From NCBI GenBank assembly GCA_965204525.1, contig OZ241994.1, forward strand, positions 2,480,001 through 2,544,000: a stretch of DNA of 64,000 nt, written 5' to 3'. This document shows, one piece after another, positions 25,839 to 33,531 of this stretch (positions within the stretch are counted from its first letter, which is position 1; each line of letters starts with the position of its first letter). The notes beneath the pieces are model-generated. The model was not told the DNA's origin, made no database searches, and saw only the letters and a list, made by a program, of their open reading frames with translations. The stretch is from Bin5 sp965204525 (GTDB lineage: Bacteria; Chloroflexota; Anaerolineae; Caldilineales; Caldilineaceae). The translations under genes were made by a program, and so were the position numbers.

Positions 25839-27503
25839 ATGTGTGCAGAACGTAAGGCCATCTACATCTCCGATATGGGCCGTTGTCAGCCTGGCAGTGC
25901 CATTACGGAGGCGGCCCGGCATGGTCATTGGCGGGCGATCCCATACGAGGCGGAGGGCGTGTCGGGCAGGATGGTTGTGGCCGGCATCGAGTGCAACGCG
26001 CCCACGCTGACGCTTCCTCTGGCTGAGGAGGGATGGTATGCCATCCACCTGGGCCTCTGGACCAACTGGGTGGACAGGGTGGTGCGGGTCAAGTTGACGG
26101 ATGATCCCTGTTTCACCACGTCTACCAATCTGTACCCGGACATAAAGAAGACGAATTTTTTCGCAAGCATGGGAGAAGTGTTTTGGAAATGCGCTGATCT
26201 GACGGGCCAGGATTTGCAGATCGGCCAGCAGAGCACGGGCACCCCCTGGGCGGCCGGTATCGCCTATGTGAAGCTGGAGCCACTGACCGCTGAAGAGGTT
26301 GCCGCCATCCAGGAGGAGCGGTCTCGAAGGGATACGAAACGGCTCGTCGCCTACAACGACGCGTGGAGCGTTTTCGGCGAACGAGCGTTGTACACAGAAG
26401 AAGATATCATCGAGGAGGTAGAACCATTTCGCGATACCGACTTCCAGAAGCTCCTGTGGGGTATGGGTGCGGGCAGCATGGTACAGCACTTTTCCGACGT
26501 CGGGGAATATGCTGAGAAGAAGGATATGACCGATTTCTCGCGGTATTGTGATCGCCAGGCTGCAGAAAGTTTCCGTATTTTGAAGGAGAGGGGGATTGAC
26601 CCCCTCAAGACAGTGATTGACCATGCCCACGACCTGGGTATCGAGTTGCATGGCACGTACCGCGTGGGGGGCTGGGTCTTTCCGCCACCGGATGATATGG
26701 AAGATGAACTCTTTCACCAACATCCTGAGTGGCGCTGTCTCGCCCGCAATGGTCAGCCGGTCGCGCGGCTGAGCTATGCCTATCCAGGTGTCCGGGATTT
26801 TGTTATTTCACTGTTTCGCGAGGTGGCAGAGCGGGGCGCGGACGGCGTGAACATGGCCTTTATCCGCGGTCTGCCCTGTGTCCTCTACGATCAGCCAATC
26901 GTGGACGGTTTTCAAGAAGAGTACGGAGAGAATCCGCGAGAGCTGCCGGAGGATGATCCTCGCTGGTTGTCTTACAAAGCGAGTTGGATGACTTCGTTCA
27001 TGCGGGCGCTTCGCGAGGAGATGGACCAGGTGGGGCAGCGGCAAGGAAGACATATCCAAGTTTCGGCGTACGTTGTGAATACCTTGTCTTATAATCTTCA
27101 GTATGGCCTGGATGTGGCAGCGTGGGCCGAGGAAGGGTTGGTTGATTTCATCATTCCCAATCCCTGGCACGGCGATATGGACGTTGATGTTGCCTCCTTC
27201 GTCGAGGTGACGCGCGGTACCGGCTGTCAGGTTTACGCCGACATTTTGCCGCGACGGATGCCGGCGCACGAATACCGGGAGCGGGCCTTGGACTGCTACG
27301 CAACGGGAGTCGACGGACTGGCTTTCTGGGACACCAACAGCCGCTACCCCTTCCTGGACGAATGGAGCATGATTCGGCGGTTGGGGCACGAAGAGGAGTT
27401 GAGCGAGTGGGCGGCTGACGAGTGGCCTGCGTACCGGCAGGTGCCTTTGCACAGTTTGGGCGGCCACCATATGGACAGTTATTCGCCCTACTGGTCAGCC
27501 TGA
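25839..27503 (+). CDS. unclassified protein with glycosidase-like C-terminal half, paralogue B
   Basis: The start chosen is ATG 25839, which has an AAGGAGGA ribosome site. The product is 554 residues and shares the layout of its upstream neighbour: EGWYAIHLGLW and CADLTGQDLQIGQQSTGTPW in the N-terminal domain, then HDLGIELHGTYRVGGW, LSYAYPGVRDFVISLFREV, DGVNMAFIRGLPCVLYDQPI, LVDFIIPNPWHGD and GVDGLAFWDTNSRYP. Conserved acidic and aromatic positions shared by both copies (DGV-x3-F-RG, D-N at the last strand) are candidates for a sugar-binding active site. The two copies are clearly diverged, which suggests different substrates or a heteromer. Confidence 0.75.
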   Translation: MCAERKAIYISDMGRCQPGSAITEAARHGHWRAIPYEAEGVSGRMVVAGIECNAPTLTLPLAEEGWYAIHLGLWTNWVDRVVRVKLTDDPCFTTSTNLYPDIKKTNFFASMGEVFWKCADLTGQDLQIGQQSTGTPWAAGIAYVKLEPLTAEEVAAIQEERSRRDTKRLVAYNDAWSVFGERALYTEEDIIEEVEPFRDTDFQKLLWGMGAGSMVQHFSDVGEYAEKKDMTDFSRYCDRQAAESFRILKERGIDPLKTVIDHAHDLGIELHGTYRVGGWVFPPPDDMEDELFHQHPEWRCLARNGQPVARLSYAYPGVRDFVISLFREVAERGADGVNMAFIRGLPCVLYDQPIVDGFQEEYGENPRELPEDDPRWLSYKASWMTSFMRALREEMDQVGQRQGRHIQVSAYVVNTLSYNLQYGLDVAAWAEEGLVDFIIPNPWHGDMDVDVASFVEVTRGTGCQVYADILPRRMPAHEYRERALDCYATGVDGLAFWDTNSRYPFLDEWSMIRRLGHEEELSEWAADEWPAYRQVPLHSLGGHHMDSYSPYWSA

Positions 27504-27546
27504 GCCGCGACGGTGCAGACGAGCGTAGTCACTTTTTCCAGGCATC

Positions 27547-27568
27547 GGGAGCGCAATGCGGCGCTCCC
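27547..27568 (+). terminator. hairpin terminator candidate of the family 5 operon
   Basis: GGGAGCGC (27547-27554) pairs perfectly with GCGCTCCC (27561-27568) around a 6-nt loop, 43 nt after the paralogue B stop. Only scattered T residues follow, so termination may be partial or factor-assisted. Confidence 0.45.
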
Positions 27569-27758
27569 TCATTCAATAACCCTCTACATGAATGCAGTGA
27601 CAAGGCAGGAGCGTAGTTCCCTCAAGTAGGTCTCGCATTTGGCCGAGAGCTACAGGACTTCCCAACAGCCTGACTTACATTTTCCGTCCACTCATCGGTA
27701 TGAGGCGGCAGATTATCACAATCTTCGCCTTGAGCTATCTCGTAGGAGAAGCAGAGCC

Positions 27759-28814
27759 ATGTTCGTGGACATGCAACCTGCCGACTATCAGCCCGAACTG
27801 CCTTCAGACCTGCGCCACGGCATCGGCATCGTTGGATGCGGCATCCTCGTCAGCGGCTTGCAGATGCCCGCCTACAAGAAGGCCGGCTACCGCGTCGTCG
27901 TCTGCTGCGACAAAATAGAGGAGAGAGCCCGCAGCGTGGCAGCCAATTTCGGCAGTCCACTGGTCACAACCAACTTGGAAGAGTTGCTATCGCATCCGGA
28001 GGTGCGGATTGTTGACCTGGCAGTTCACGCTCACCAACGCCTGCCTCTGGTCGAGCAGATCGCGGCCGCAGGCAAGCACATCTTTTCACAGAAACCTTTG
28101 GCTCCCAGCTTGCGCGAGGCCGAACAAATTGTTGAAATATGCCGCAACGCCGGGGTAACACTGATGGTCAATCACCAGGCGCGTTGGGCGCCTCCCCATC
28201 GGGCGCTCAGGCTCCTGGTCGAACGGGGCGTGTTGGGGCATGTCTACGCCTTTACCCACTTGCATCGTGCCTATCAGGACTACGGCTGGTATGCTGAGCG
28301 AGAGGACTTCAACATCGTTGATCATGGCATCCACTTTATTGATTTGAGCCGCTACTTCAGCGGTTACACACCCCTACGGGTGAAAACGACAACCACGATG
28401 GCGCCCGGCCAGAACGCGGTCTCCCCAATGATCTATACGATCCTCTTTGAATACGAGCCTTCGTCCCAGATCATGACGACCTTGCACTTTAACAACATCG
28501 TTTCAGCGCCCGCTCTCCATGATCAGATGTGGTTCCTGGATGGAACGCGCGGGAGCGCACTGCTCAGCAATCCCGCGGGCACGGCTAAGTTAAGCCTGTC
28601 GTTGAAGGATTCTCCTGAACAGGTGCAGACTTTCGAAATCGCCGGCACCTGGGAATATGAGGGCTTCGCCGGTTCGATGGGAGAGATGTTGCTCGCGGTG
28701 GAAGAGGGCCGCGAGCCGGAGAGCTCGGGCCGCGACCACCTGGAGAGCTTACGAATGGCATTCGCGGCAGTAAAAAGTGCAAATTCAGGTGATAGTGTCG
28801 AATTGGGTCACTAG
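27759..28814 (+). CDS. Gfo/Idh/MocA-family oxidoreductase, copy B
   Basis: This 351-residue paralogue of the 17870 gene differs at about 53 positions by hand count. The start corresponds to that of copy A (GCCATGTTC in both). The Rossmann start GIGIVGCGILVSG differs from copy A, while the lysine motif SQKPLAPS and the DHGIHFIDLSRYF segment are kept. The changes spread mostly over non-core residues, so both copies appear functional. Its downstream isomerase has been lost. Confidence 0.88.
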   Translation: MFVDMQPADYQPELPSDLRHGIGIVGCGILVSGLQMPAYKKAGYRVVVCCDKIEERARSVAANFGSPLVTTNLEELLSHPEVRIVDLAVHAHQRLPLVEQIAAAGKHIFSQKPLAPSLREAEQIVEICRNAGVTLMVNHQARWAPPHRALRLLVERGVLGHVYAFTHLHRAYQDYGWYAEREDFNIVDHGIHFIDLSRYFSGYTPLRVKTTTTMAPGQNAVSPMIYTILFEYEPSSQIMTTLHFNNIVSAPALHDQMWFLDGTRGSALLSNPAGTAKLSLSLKDSPEQVQTFEIAGTWEYEGFAGSMGEMLLAVEEGREPESSGRDHLESLRMAFAAVKSANSGDSVELGH

Positions 28815-28863
28815 GAAGCCCGGTACCGCGCCGGGGGAGACTGCCTGAAAGGAGCGGCTAGCC

Positions 28864-28890
28864 ATGCGGATACGCTGTGGCTCCCCCAGT
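28864..28890 (+). pseudogene. 5' remnant of a sugar isomerase gene
   Basis: ATGCGGATACGCTGTGGCTC here matches the start of the 18974 isomerase (ATGCGGATATGCAGTGGCTT) at the same distance from the dehydrogenase stop. Homology ends after about 22 nt. No longer frame of this gene follows. Confidence 0.6.
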
Positions 28891-28959
28891 TGCCTTCAAA
28901 CGCTTCTAGCGCCACCTGGGAATTGTAGGCTGCCGTGTTTCGAGGTCGTTTCTTGCGCG

Positions 28960-29185
28960 ACGATGGAGCGGTGCTGCGACGCGCAAAAAAATCGGCGCGG
29001 CCGAGGAGTGCGTTTGCATTCTTGTTACCAGAAACGAGATTCTGGATACGCGCCCTGGGAGGGCACTTGCCAGCGCCGAAGTGTTTGATTCGAACTGGTG
29101 TGCGTGGACGTTCCTGTCTGAGCTGCCAGCGGGCATTCACGGGATGCCAGTGGCTGCGCTAGAGGGGACGGCAGTCGTGAAGGGA
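28960..29185 (+). pseudogene. decayed fragment of a Kelch lipoprotein gene
   Basis: The DNA aligns with about 17440-17650 of the Kelch gene. Matching stretches include CCAGCGCCGAAGTGTTTGA against CCAGCGCGGAGGTGTATGA, and GCGGGCATTCACGGGATGCC against GCGGGCATTCATGGGATGCC. The reading frame is broken several times and neither the N-terminal part nor the end is present. Its position after, not before, the dehydrogenase differs from the left copy. Confidence 0.7.
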
Positions 29186-29223
29186 AATCAGGCGGACAGA
29201 CAGGGGTATTTTTATGAATTTCT

Positions 29224-29604
29224 TCATAAATATGTCCGCAATGTCCGCTCGAAGGCATGTTTTGGAGGGAGATTTGGGGCCGATTCAGGTAATTTGTCCA
29301 TGTTTTCCTTGTTATTGATCAGGGCCATGGCGCCGCGCAGGTCTTTTCGTTTGCGGGTCGGCCGGTTGACTGTGTTGACGATATGGGCGTTGTCCAAGAA
29401 GGCGACGTGGTGGACGTCCGCGGGAAGAATCACCCTGTCAGGCGCGGCGGCCAGGTTCACAGGAGCCGCCGCCGGGTGGAAGTCCAGTTCTTCCACAAAA
29501 AGCCGACCAACCGCCTCTGCCCGCGCTTGAACTGAGGGCGAGTCGAATATCCGCTTTATGTGCCGCTCGACTGCGTGGAAGTCTTCCGGGGGTATATCGT
29601 ACAT
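29224..29604 (-). CDS. 126-residue hypothetical protein, probably truncated
   Basis: ATG 29604 has a good ribosome site (AGGAG). Residues 1-75 look like a real conserved N-terminus (YDIPPEDFHAVERHIKRIF, AEAVGRLFVEELDF, RVILPADVHHVAFLD). The remainder (after about residue 80) is basic and asparagine-rich and looks like out-of-frame or foreign sequence before the stop. I do not recognise the family with certainty. It adjoins the decayed Kelch region, so a deletion or rearrangement breakpoint may have removed its 3' part. Confidence 0.5.
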   Translation of the reverse strand: MYDIPPEDFHAVERHIKRIFDSPSVQARAEAVGRLFVEELDFHPAAAPVNLAAAPDRVILPADVHHVAFLDNAHIVNTVNRPTRKRKDLRGAMALINNKENMDKLPESAPNLPPKHAFERTLRTYL

Positions 29605-29721
29605 ACCTTTATCTCCTGGATCTGTGTCATTCCGGATCGTTTGAAACTGCGTGACGCCCAAGACCAGGGCAGACTGTGGGGAGGCTAGTGGGACCAAAGC
29701 TGACGCTCGCCGGCGAAAGCA

Positions 29722-30618
29722 TCAGCCCTTGAGACCGGTGAGGACGACGCCTTCGATGATGAAGCGCTGGACGGCGATGAAGAGGGCGAGGATGGGGACG
29801 ATGGCGAGGCTGGCTCCGGCCATGATGACGCCGTACTGGTTCCAGAATTCGCCGACGAATGTGGCGAGGCCGACGGTGATGACGTATTTGTCGTGGCTGG
29901 AGATGACGACGAGGGGCCAGAGGAAGTCGTTCCAGTTCCACATGAAGTAGAAGGCGATGAGGGTGAAGAGGGCGGCCCGGGAGAGTGGGATGATGATGCG
30001 GTGGAAGATGTACCACTCGCCGGCGCCGTCGATGCGGGCGGCGTCGATCAGTTCGGTGGGGATGGTGTACATGAACTGGCGGAACATGAACATGGCGTAG
30101 ACGGTGAAGATTTCGGGGACGATGAGGGCGGTAAAGGTATCGGCCCAGCCGACCTGGACGGTCATGAGGTAGAGGGGGATCAGGTAGACTTCAAAGGGGA
30201 TGATCCAGGTGCTGAGCAGGATGTAGAAGATGATGTCGCGGCCGCGGAAGACAAATTTGCCGAAGATGTAGCCGAGGAGCGCACTGGTGTAGATGTTGAA
30301 GACGGTTTTTATGACGCTGATGAAGGTGGTATTCCAATAGAGCCGGCCCATGTTGGCGCGGTCGAAGACATCGATGTAGTTGGAAATGGTGGGGTTGATG
30401 GGCAAGAGGCGGGGCGGGAATGAGACGGTTTCGGCCTGGGGTTTGAAGGAGGTGCTGATCATCCAGATGAAGGGGACGACCATCAGTATGGCGCCGGCGC
30501 CGAGGATGAGATAGTTGAACAGCAGGCCGCGGCGCAGGCGCTGGAAATCGGATGCGCCGCGGTTTAGAGCCCGCGTATCGACCTGGCTAGGTATACCAAC
30601 AAAGTCTTGGTTAGCCAT
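29722..30618 (-). CDS. carbohydrate ABC transporter permease, MalG type, operon 3
   Basis: This 298-residue permease has a first membrane segment at YLILGAGAILMVVPFIWMI, EAA loop IDAARIDGAGEWYIFHRI, and the family C-terminus RFIIEGVVLTGLKG. It is the last gene of the 33232-to-29722 operon, 61 bp after its partner. No ATPase gene follows. Confidence 0.92.
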   Translation of the reverse strand: MANQDFVGIPSQVDTRALNRGASDFQRLRRGLLFNYLILGAGAILMVVPFIWMISTSFKPQAETVSFPPRLLPINPTISNYIDVFDRANMGRLYWNTTFISVIKTVFNIYTSALLGYIFGKFVFRGRDIIFYILLSTWIIPFEVYLIPLYLMTVQVGWADTFTALIVPEIFTVYAMFMFRQFMYTIPTELIDAARIDGAGEWYIFHRIIIPLSRAALFTLIAFYFMWNWNDFLWPLVVISSHDKYVITVGLATFVGEFWNQYGVIMAGASLAIVPILALFIAVQRFIIEGVVLTGLKG

Positions 30619-30679
30619 GCATTACTCCAAAAAAAACCAGGAAAAGAAAGATGCCCTGTTACGATGGGCGTGAAGAAAG

Positions 30680-31597
30680 TCATAGTTCCCAGTCGACCCG
30701 TTGCAGTTTGAACTGGACGAGAGTAAGGATGAGAACGATAGCGAAAAGGACGAAGGACATGCTGGAGGCCAGGCCCATAAACATACGCTGGAAGGCGTAG
30801 TCGTAGATGTGGAGCGCAAGCACCCTGGTGGAGTCGAGCGGGCCGCCGCCGGTCATCATGTAGATGGCCTGGAAGCCGCCGCTGAAGCCGCCGATGACGC
30901 CGGTGATGAGAACGAAGGAGACGACCGGTTTGAGCAGCGGCAGAGTGATCTTGAGGGCCAGTTGGATGCTGCTGGCTCCGTCGATTTCGGCGGCTTCGTA
31001 GTAGTCTCTGGGGATACCTTTCAGTCCAGCGAGATAGATGATGACGGTGAAGCCGATCCCGCCCCAGATGCCCATGACGATGATGCTGGGCATGGCCCAG
31101 GTGGTGGACTGGAGCCAGGCGACCGGTTGGATGCCCACGAAGCTGAGAAGCTGATTTAGCAGGCCGAAACGGGTCTGCAGCATCCATTTCCAGATGGTGG
31201 CGCTGGCGATGACGGAGGTCATTACGGGCAGGAAGTAGATCAGACGCAGAAGGATGCTGCCGCGCTTGATGGGATTGAGGATGAGGGCGACGATGAGGGA
31301 ACAGAATGCGCCGAGAAATGTACCGGCGAAGGTGCGGTACATGGTGTTCCACATGACCTTGTAGAAGAGCGAATCCTTGGCCAAGAGGGTGTAGTTGTCG
31401 AAACCGACAAAGGGGGAGACGTTTCCGAAGAGGCTCCATTCGTGCATGCTGATGAAGAAGGAGAAGAAGATGGGGTAGAACTTGACGATCGCGTAGAAGA
31501 TGATGGTGGGAACGAGGGCGATGATGATGAAACGGTGCTCGGCGGCGCGCAGCGTGGAGCGGCTACCTGTAAATTTCTGCAGGATGGTTTGAATCAT
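30680..31597 (-). CDS. carbohydrate ABC transporter permease, MalF type, operon 3
   Basis: The start chosen is ATG 31597, with ribosome site GGGAGG; a longer open frame to 31702 lacks one and would add a basic stretch atypical of permeases. The product is 305 residues with segments from FIIIALVPTIIFYAIVKFYP and EAA loop YEAAEIDGASSIQLALKI. It works with the 29722-30618 permease. Confidence 0.92.
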   Translation of the reverse strand: MIQTILQKFTGSRSTLRAAEHRFIIIALVPTIIFYAIVKFYPIFFSFFISMHEWSLFGNVSPFVGFDNYTLLAKDSLFYKVMWNTMYRTFAGTFLGAFCSLIVALILNPIKRGSILLRLIYFLPVMTSVIASATIWKWMLQTRFGLLNQLLSFVGIQPVAWLQSTTWAMPSIIVMGIWGGIGFTVIIYLAGLKGIPRDYYEAAEIDGASSIQLALKITLPLLKPVVSFVLITGVIGGFSGGFQAIYMMTGGGPLDSTRVLALHIYDYAFQRMFMGLASSMSFVLFAIVLILTLVQFKLQRVDWEL

Positions 31598-31915
31598 CAC
31601 ATCGCCTCCCACGGGGCGTTTGCGGTGTCTTCGGCGGGGACCGGCGAACAGGTCTTGCAACAGCAGTACGCGTTGCGGCAGCGCAGGTTTGAAGGCGGGC
31701 ACTTACCGGTAGTCCCGATGGCGATCCAGTCAACCGGCATATGGACCGACGCGAATCGCTTGTCTATTTGTGGTCGTCTGGCCGACGCTCACCGTCAGGC
31801 AGTACAGCAGGTTACCGAACCAGATGTGTAGCGGATATGGAGACTCCCACGCCTGCATTAGGCGTGGGAGTTTCACATTCGATGGTTGGCTGGCGCTGCA
31901 TGCCAACTGTCCGGT
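31598..31915. other. 318-bp junction between binding-protein and permease genes, operon 3
   Basis: It is longer than the equivalent junctions in the other operons. It contains the hairpin at 31843-31871. Apart from that no gene or clear promoter was seen, though an internal promoter for the permeases is possible given the length. Confidence 0.5.
31843..31871 (-). promoter_or_regulatory. intercistronic hairpin between binding-protein and permease genes, operon 3
   Basis: ACTCCCACGCCT (31843-31854) pairs perfectly with AGGCGTGGGAGT (31860-31871) with a 5-nt loop. It lies 44 nt after the binding-protein stop. Following bases on the minus strand are CTCC, not T, so a stability or processing role is favoured over termination. 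Confidence 0.7.
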
Positions 31916-33232
31916 CTAGACCCAGTACTTGGCCAAGCCCTCGTCGATGATCTTCTGGATCTCGGCGTCGCCGTACTCAAGAGCCTCGGCCACGGGGCGT
32001 CCCTCTCTGACGATCAGGTGCAGGACGTCGTTCTGGACGGCGCCGGCGCGCTCGGGCACGGCGGCGTAGTTGCGTTCAAAGGGATTGACTTCTGAGGCCT
32101 CTCTAAGGCCGGGCGTTTCCAGCAGCCTGGGGTCGGACATGAGGTCTGCGCGCTCCGGCACGAGCGAGATCAGTTCGCACAGGGCCCAGTAGGCGTCTTT
32201 GCCGCCGTCCTTGTAGAGATATTCCATGAACTCCCACGTGTCGCCATCGTTTTCGGGGTGGCCGGTGACGGCAGAGATTGAGGTCACGGTGTCTTTGTAG
32301 CCATAGAGCGGGTCGGCTTCGCCGGTTGGTGTTGGCGGGTGGGTGTAGCCGATGTGGGGGTACATATCGGGATAGGTGTTGGTGTACTCACCGATCACCC
32401 AGGTCTGTTCCTCGGTCATGGCGGCGAGGCCGTTGCCGATGGAGTCGAAGTTGGGGAAGCCGGGATCCCAGACTTCGTGGACCAGGGCCAGGTTGGCGAT
32501 GTGGGTGAAGGCCTCATGGACTTCGGGGCTGGTCATGAGGGAGATCTGTTCATCGCCATTGTTCTGGATGACGTTGCCGCCCAGCTGATAGATCTGGCTC
32601 AAGACGGGCCATTCGTCGGTGACGGCGAAGCCGGCGCGGGAAATGGCGCCGGTTCCGTCCTTCTGGGTGACCGCCTGGGCTGCGGTGATCAGGTCGTCCC
32701 AGGTCTTGGGGGGCGATTCAGGATCAAGACCGGCTTCTTCAAACATCTGCTTGTTGTACATCATGAGTGTACAGGTGGTGCCGGTGGGAAGCACGTAGCG
32801 CCCGTTGGTCTTGATATCAAAGAGGGGGTAGGCCTCTTCGAACCAGCTGGGCGGGAAGATGTCCTCGGGGAACTCCAGCACGAGGTTTTCTTCGCGCATC
32901 TGGTGCATGAAGGCGAGGGAGCGCATTTTGATCATGTTCGGCCCTGTGCCGGCTGCGAGGGCGGCGTAGAGCTTCTCGACATAGCCGCCGGCAATGGACT
33001 GGACATCGACGGTGATTCGATCATTTTGTTCTGCGAATTTGTCGGCTACGCTGCGGTAGAGATCCATGCGGATATCCCACCAGCCCCAAAGGGAAAGCTC
33101 GACCGGTTCTTCGTCGGCGGCCCCTTCCATACCGGGCGCCGCTGCGGGAACGCAGGCGGCCATGGTCAATCCGAGGCCGGTGAGACCGGCTGTTTTGAGA
33201 AACTGACGTCGACTAGAGTTGGGCATTTTCAT
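31916..33232 (-). CDS. extracellular sugar-binding lipoprotein with twin-arginine signal, operon 3
   Basis: This 438-residue family 1 binding protein has SRRQFLKTAG at residues 7-16 (Tat motif) and lipobox MAAC with Cys at about 27. Mature-domain features include VELSLWGWWDIRMDLY, GTGPNMIKMRS, YVLPTGTTCTLMMYNKQMFEEAGLDP, and a C-terminal EIQKIIDEGLAKYWV. It heads operon 3, and a cluster of inverted and direct repeats lies upstream. Aromatic richness near the start of the mature domain fits a saccharide ligand. Confidence 0.92.
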   Translation of the reverse strand: MKMPNSSRRQFLKTAGLTGLGLTMAACVPAAAPGMEGAADEEPVELSLWGWWDIRMDLYRSVADKFAEQNDRITVDVQSIAGGYVEKLYAALAAGTGPNMIKMRSLAFMHQMREENLVLEFPEDIFPPSWFEEAYPLFDIKTNGRYVLPTGTTCTLMMYNKQMFEEAGLDPESPPKTWDDLITAAQAVTQKDGTGAISRAGFAVTDEWPVLSQIYQLGGNVIQNNGDEQISLMTSPEVHEAFTHIANLALVHEVWDPGFPNFDSIGNGLAAMTEEQTWVIGEYTNTYPDMYPHIGYTHPPTPTGEADPLYGYKDTVTSISAVTGHPENDGDTWEFMEYLYKDGGKDAYWALCELISLVPERADLMSDPRLLETPGLREASEVNPFERNYAAVPERAGAVQNDVLHLIVREGRPVAEALEYGDAEIQKIIDEGLAKYWV

Positions 33233-33341
33233 ACTTTTCCCTCCTGGAATTGGGTTGTATAGAGGTGTTGGGACATGAGGACTGATCAGTTTACATTTCG
33301 GTTCAGTTAAGACTCGAGCGAGGAGGATCGATGTGGAGCAC

Positions 33342-33416
33342 GTCGTTTGTCATGCGCTATATAGTTGTCAAACGACTGGCATCCGTAAACTAACACACGC
33401 AATAGTCGTTGTCAAT
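33342..33416. repeat. cluster of GTCGTTTGTC-like repeats upstream of operon 3
   Basis: GTCGTTTG (33342-33349) and CAAACGAC (33369-33376) form a perfect 8-bp inverted repeat. A third related copy, GTCGTTGTCAATG (from about 33406), lies in direct orientation to the first. The third copy also contains a minus-strand TTGACA (33410-33415) spaced 17 bp from a weak TAGTTT. The set suggests an operator array around the operon 3 promoter. Confidence 0.45.
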
Positions 33417-33531
33417 GATGCGCTTCGGACAATACACGGTCGTCCGCGGCCCAGTTTGTCCCTCAAACTCACGTCGGGCCGACACGAGAATCCTCGCTCC
33501 CATGTGCACACGACGAGTCCAACCCGGCTGG

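Larger units (their letters stand above)
27600..28890 (+). repeat. segmental duplication, right copy
   Basis: It aligns with about 17718-18995: leader, dehydrogenase gene, spacer and first isomerase codons. The leader is clearly alignable but more diverged than the coding part, as expected for an old duplication with selection on the gene. Confidence 0.75.
28815..29223. other. 408-bp decayed region after dehydrogenase copy B
   Basis: It holds the first codons of a lost isomerase gene (from 28864) and a decayed Kelch gene fragment (about 28960-29185). Otherwise nothing is coding. Confidence 0.65.

Noticed and set aside
31843..31871. IS200/IS605-type end hairpin
   Set aside because: The hairpin resembles such ends but there is no transposase or second end nearby, and the other SBP-permease junctions have comparable hairpins.
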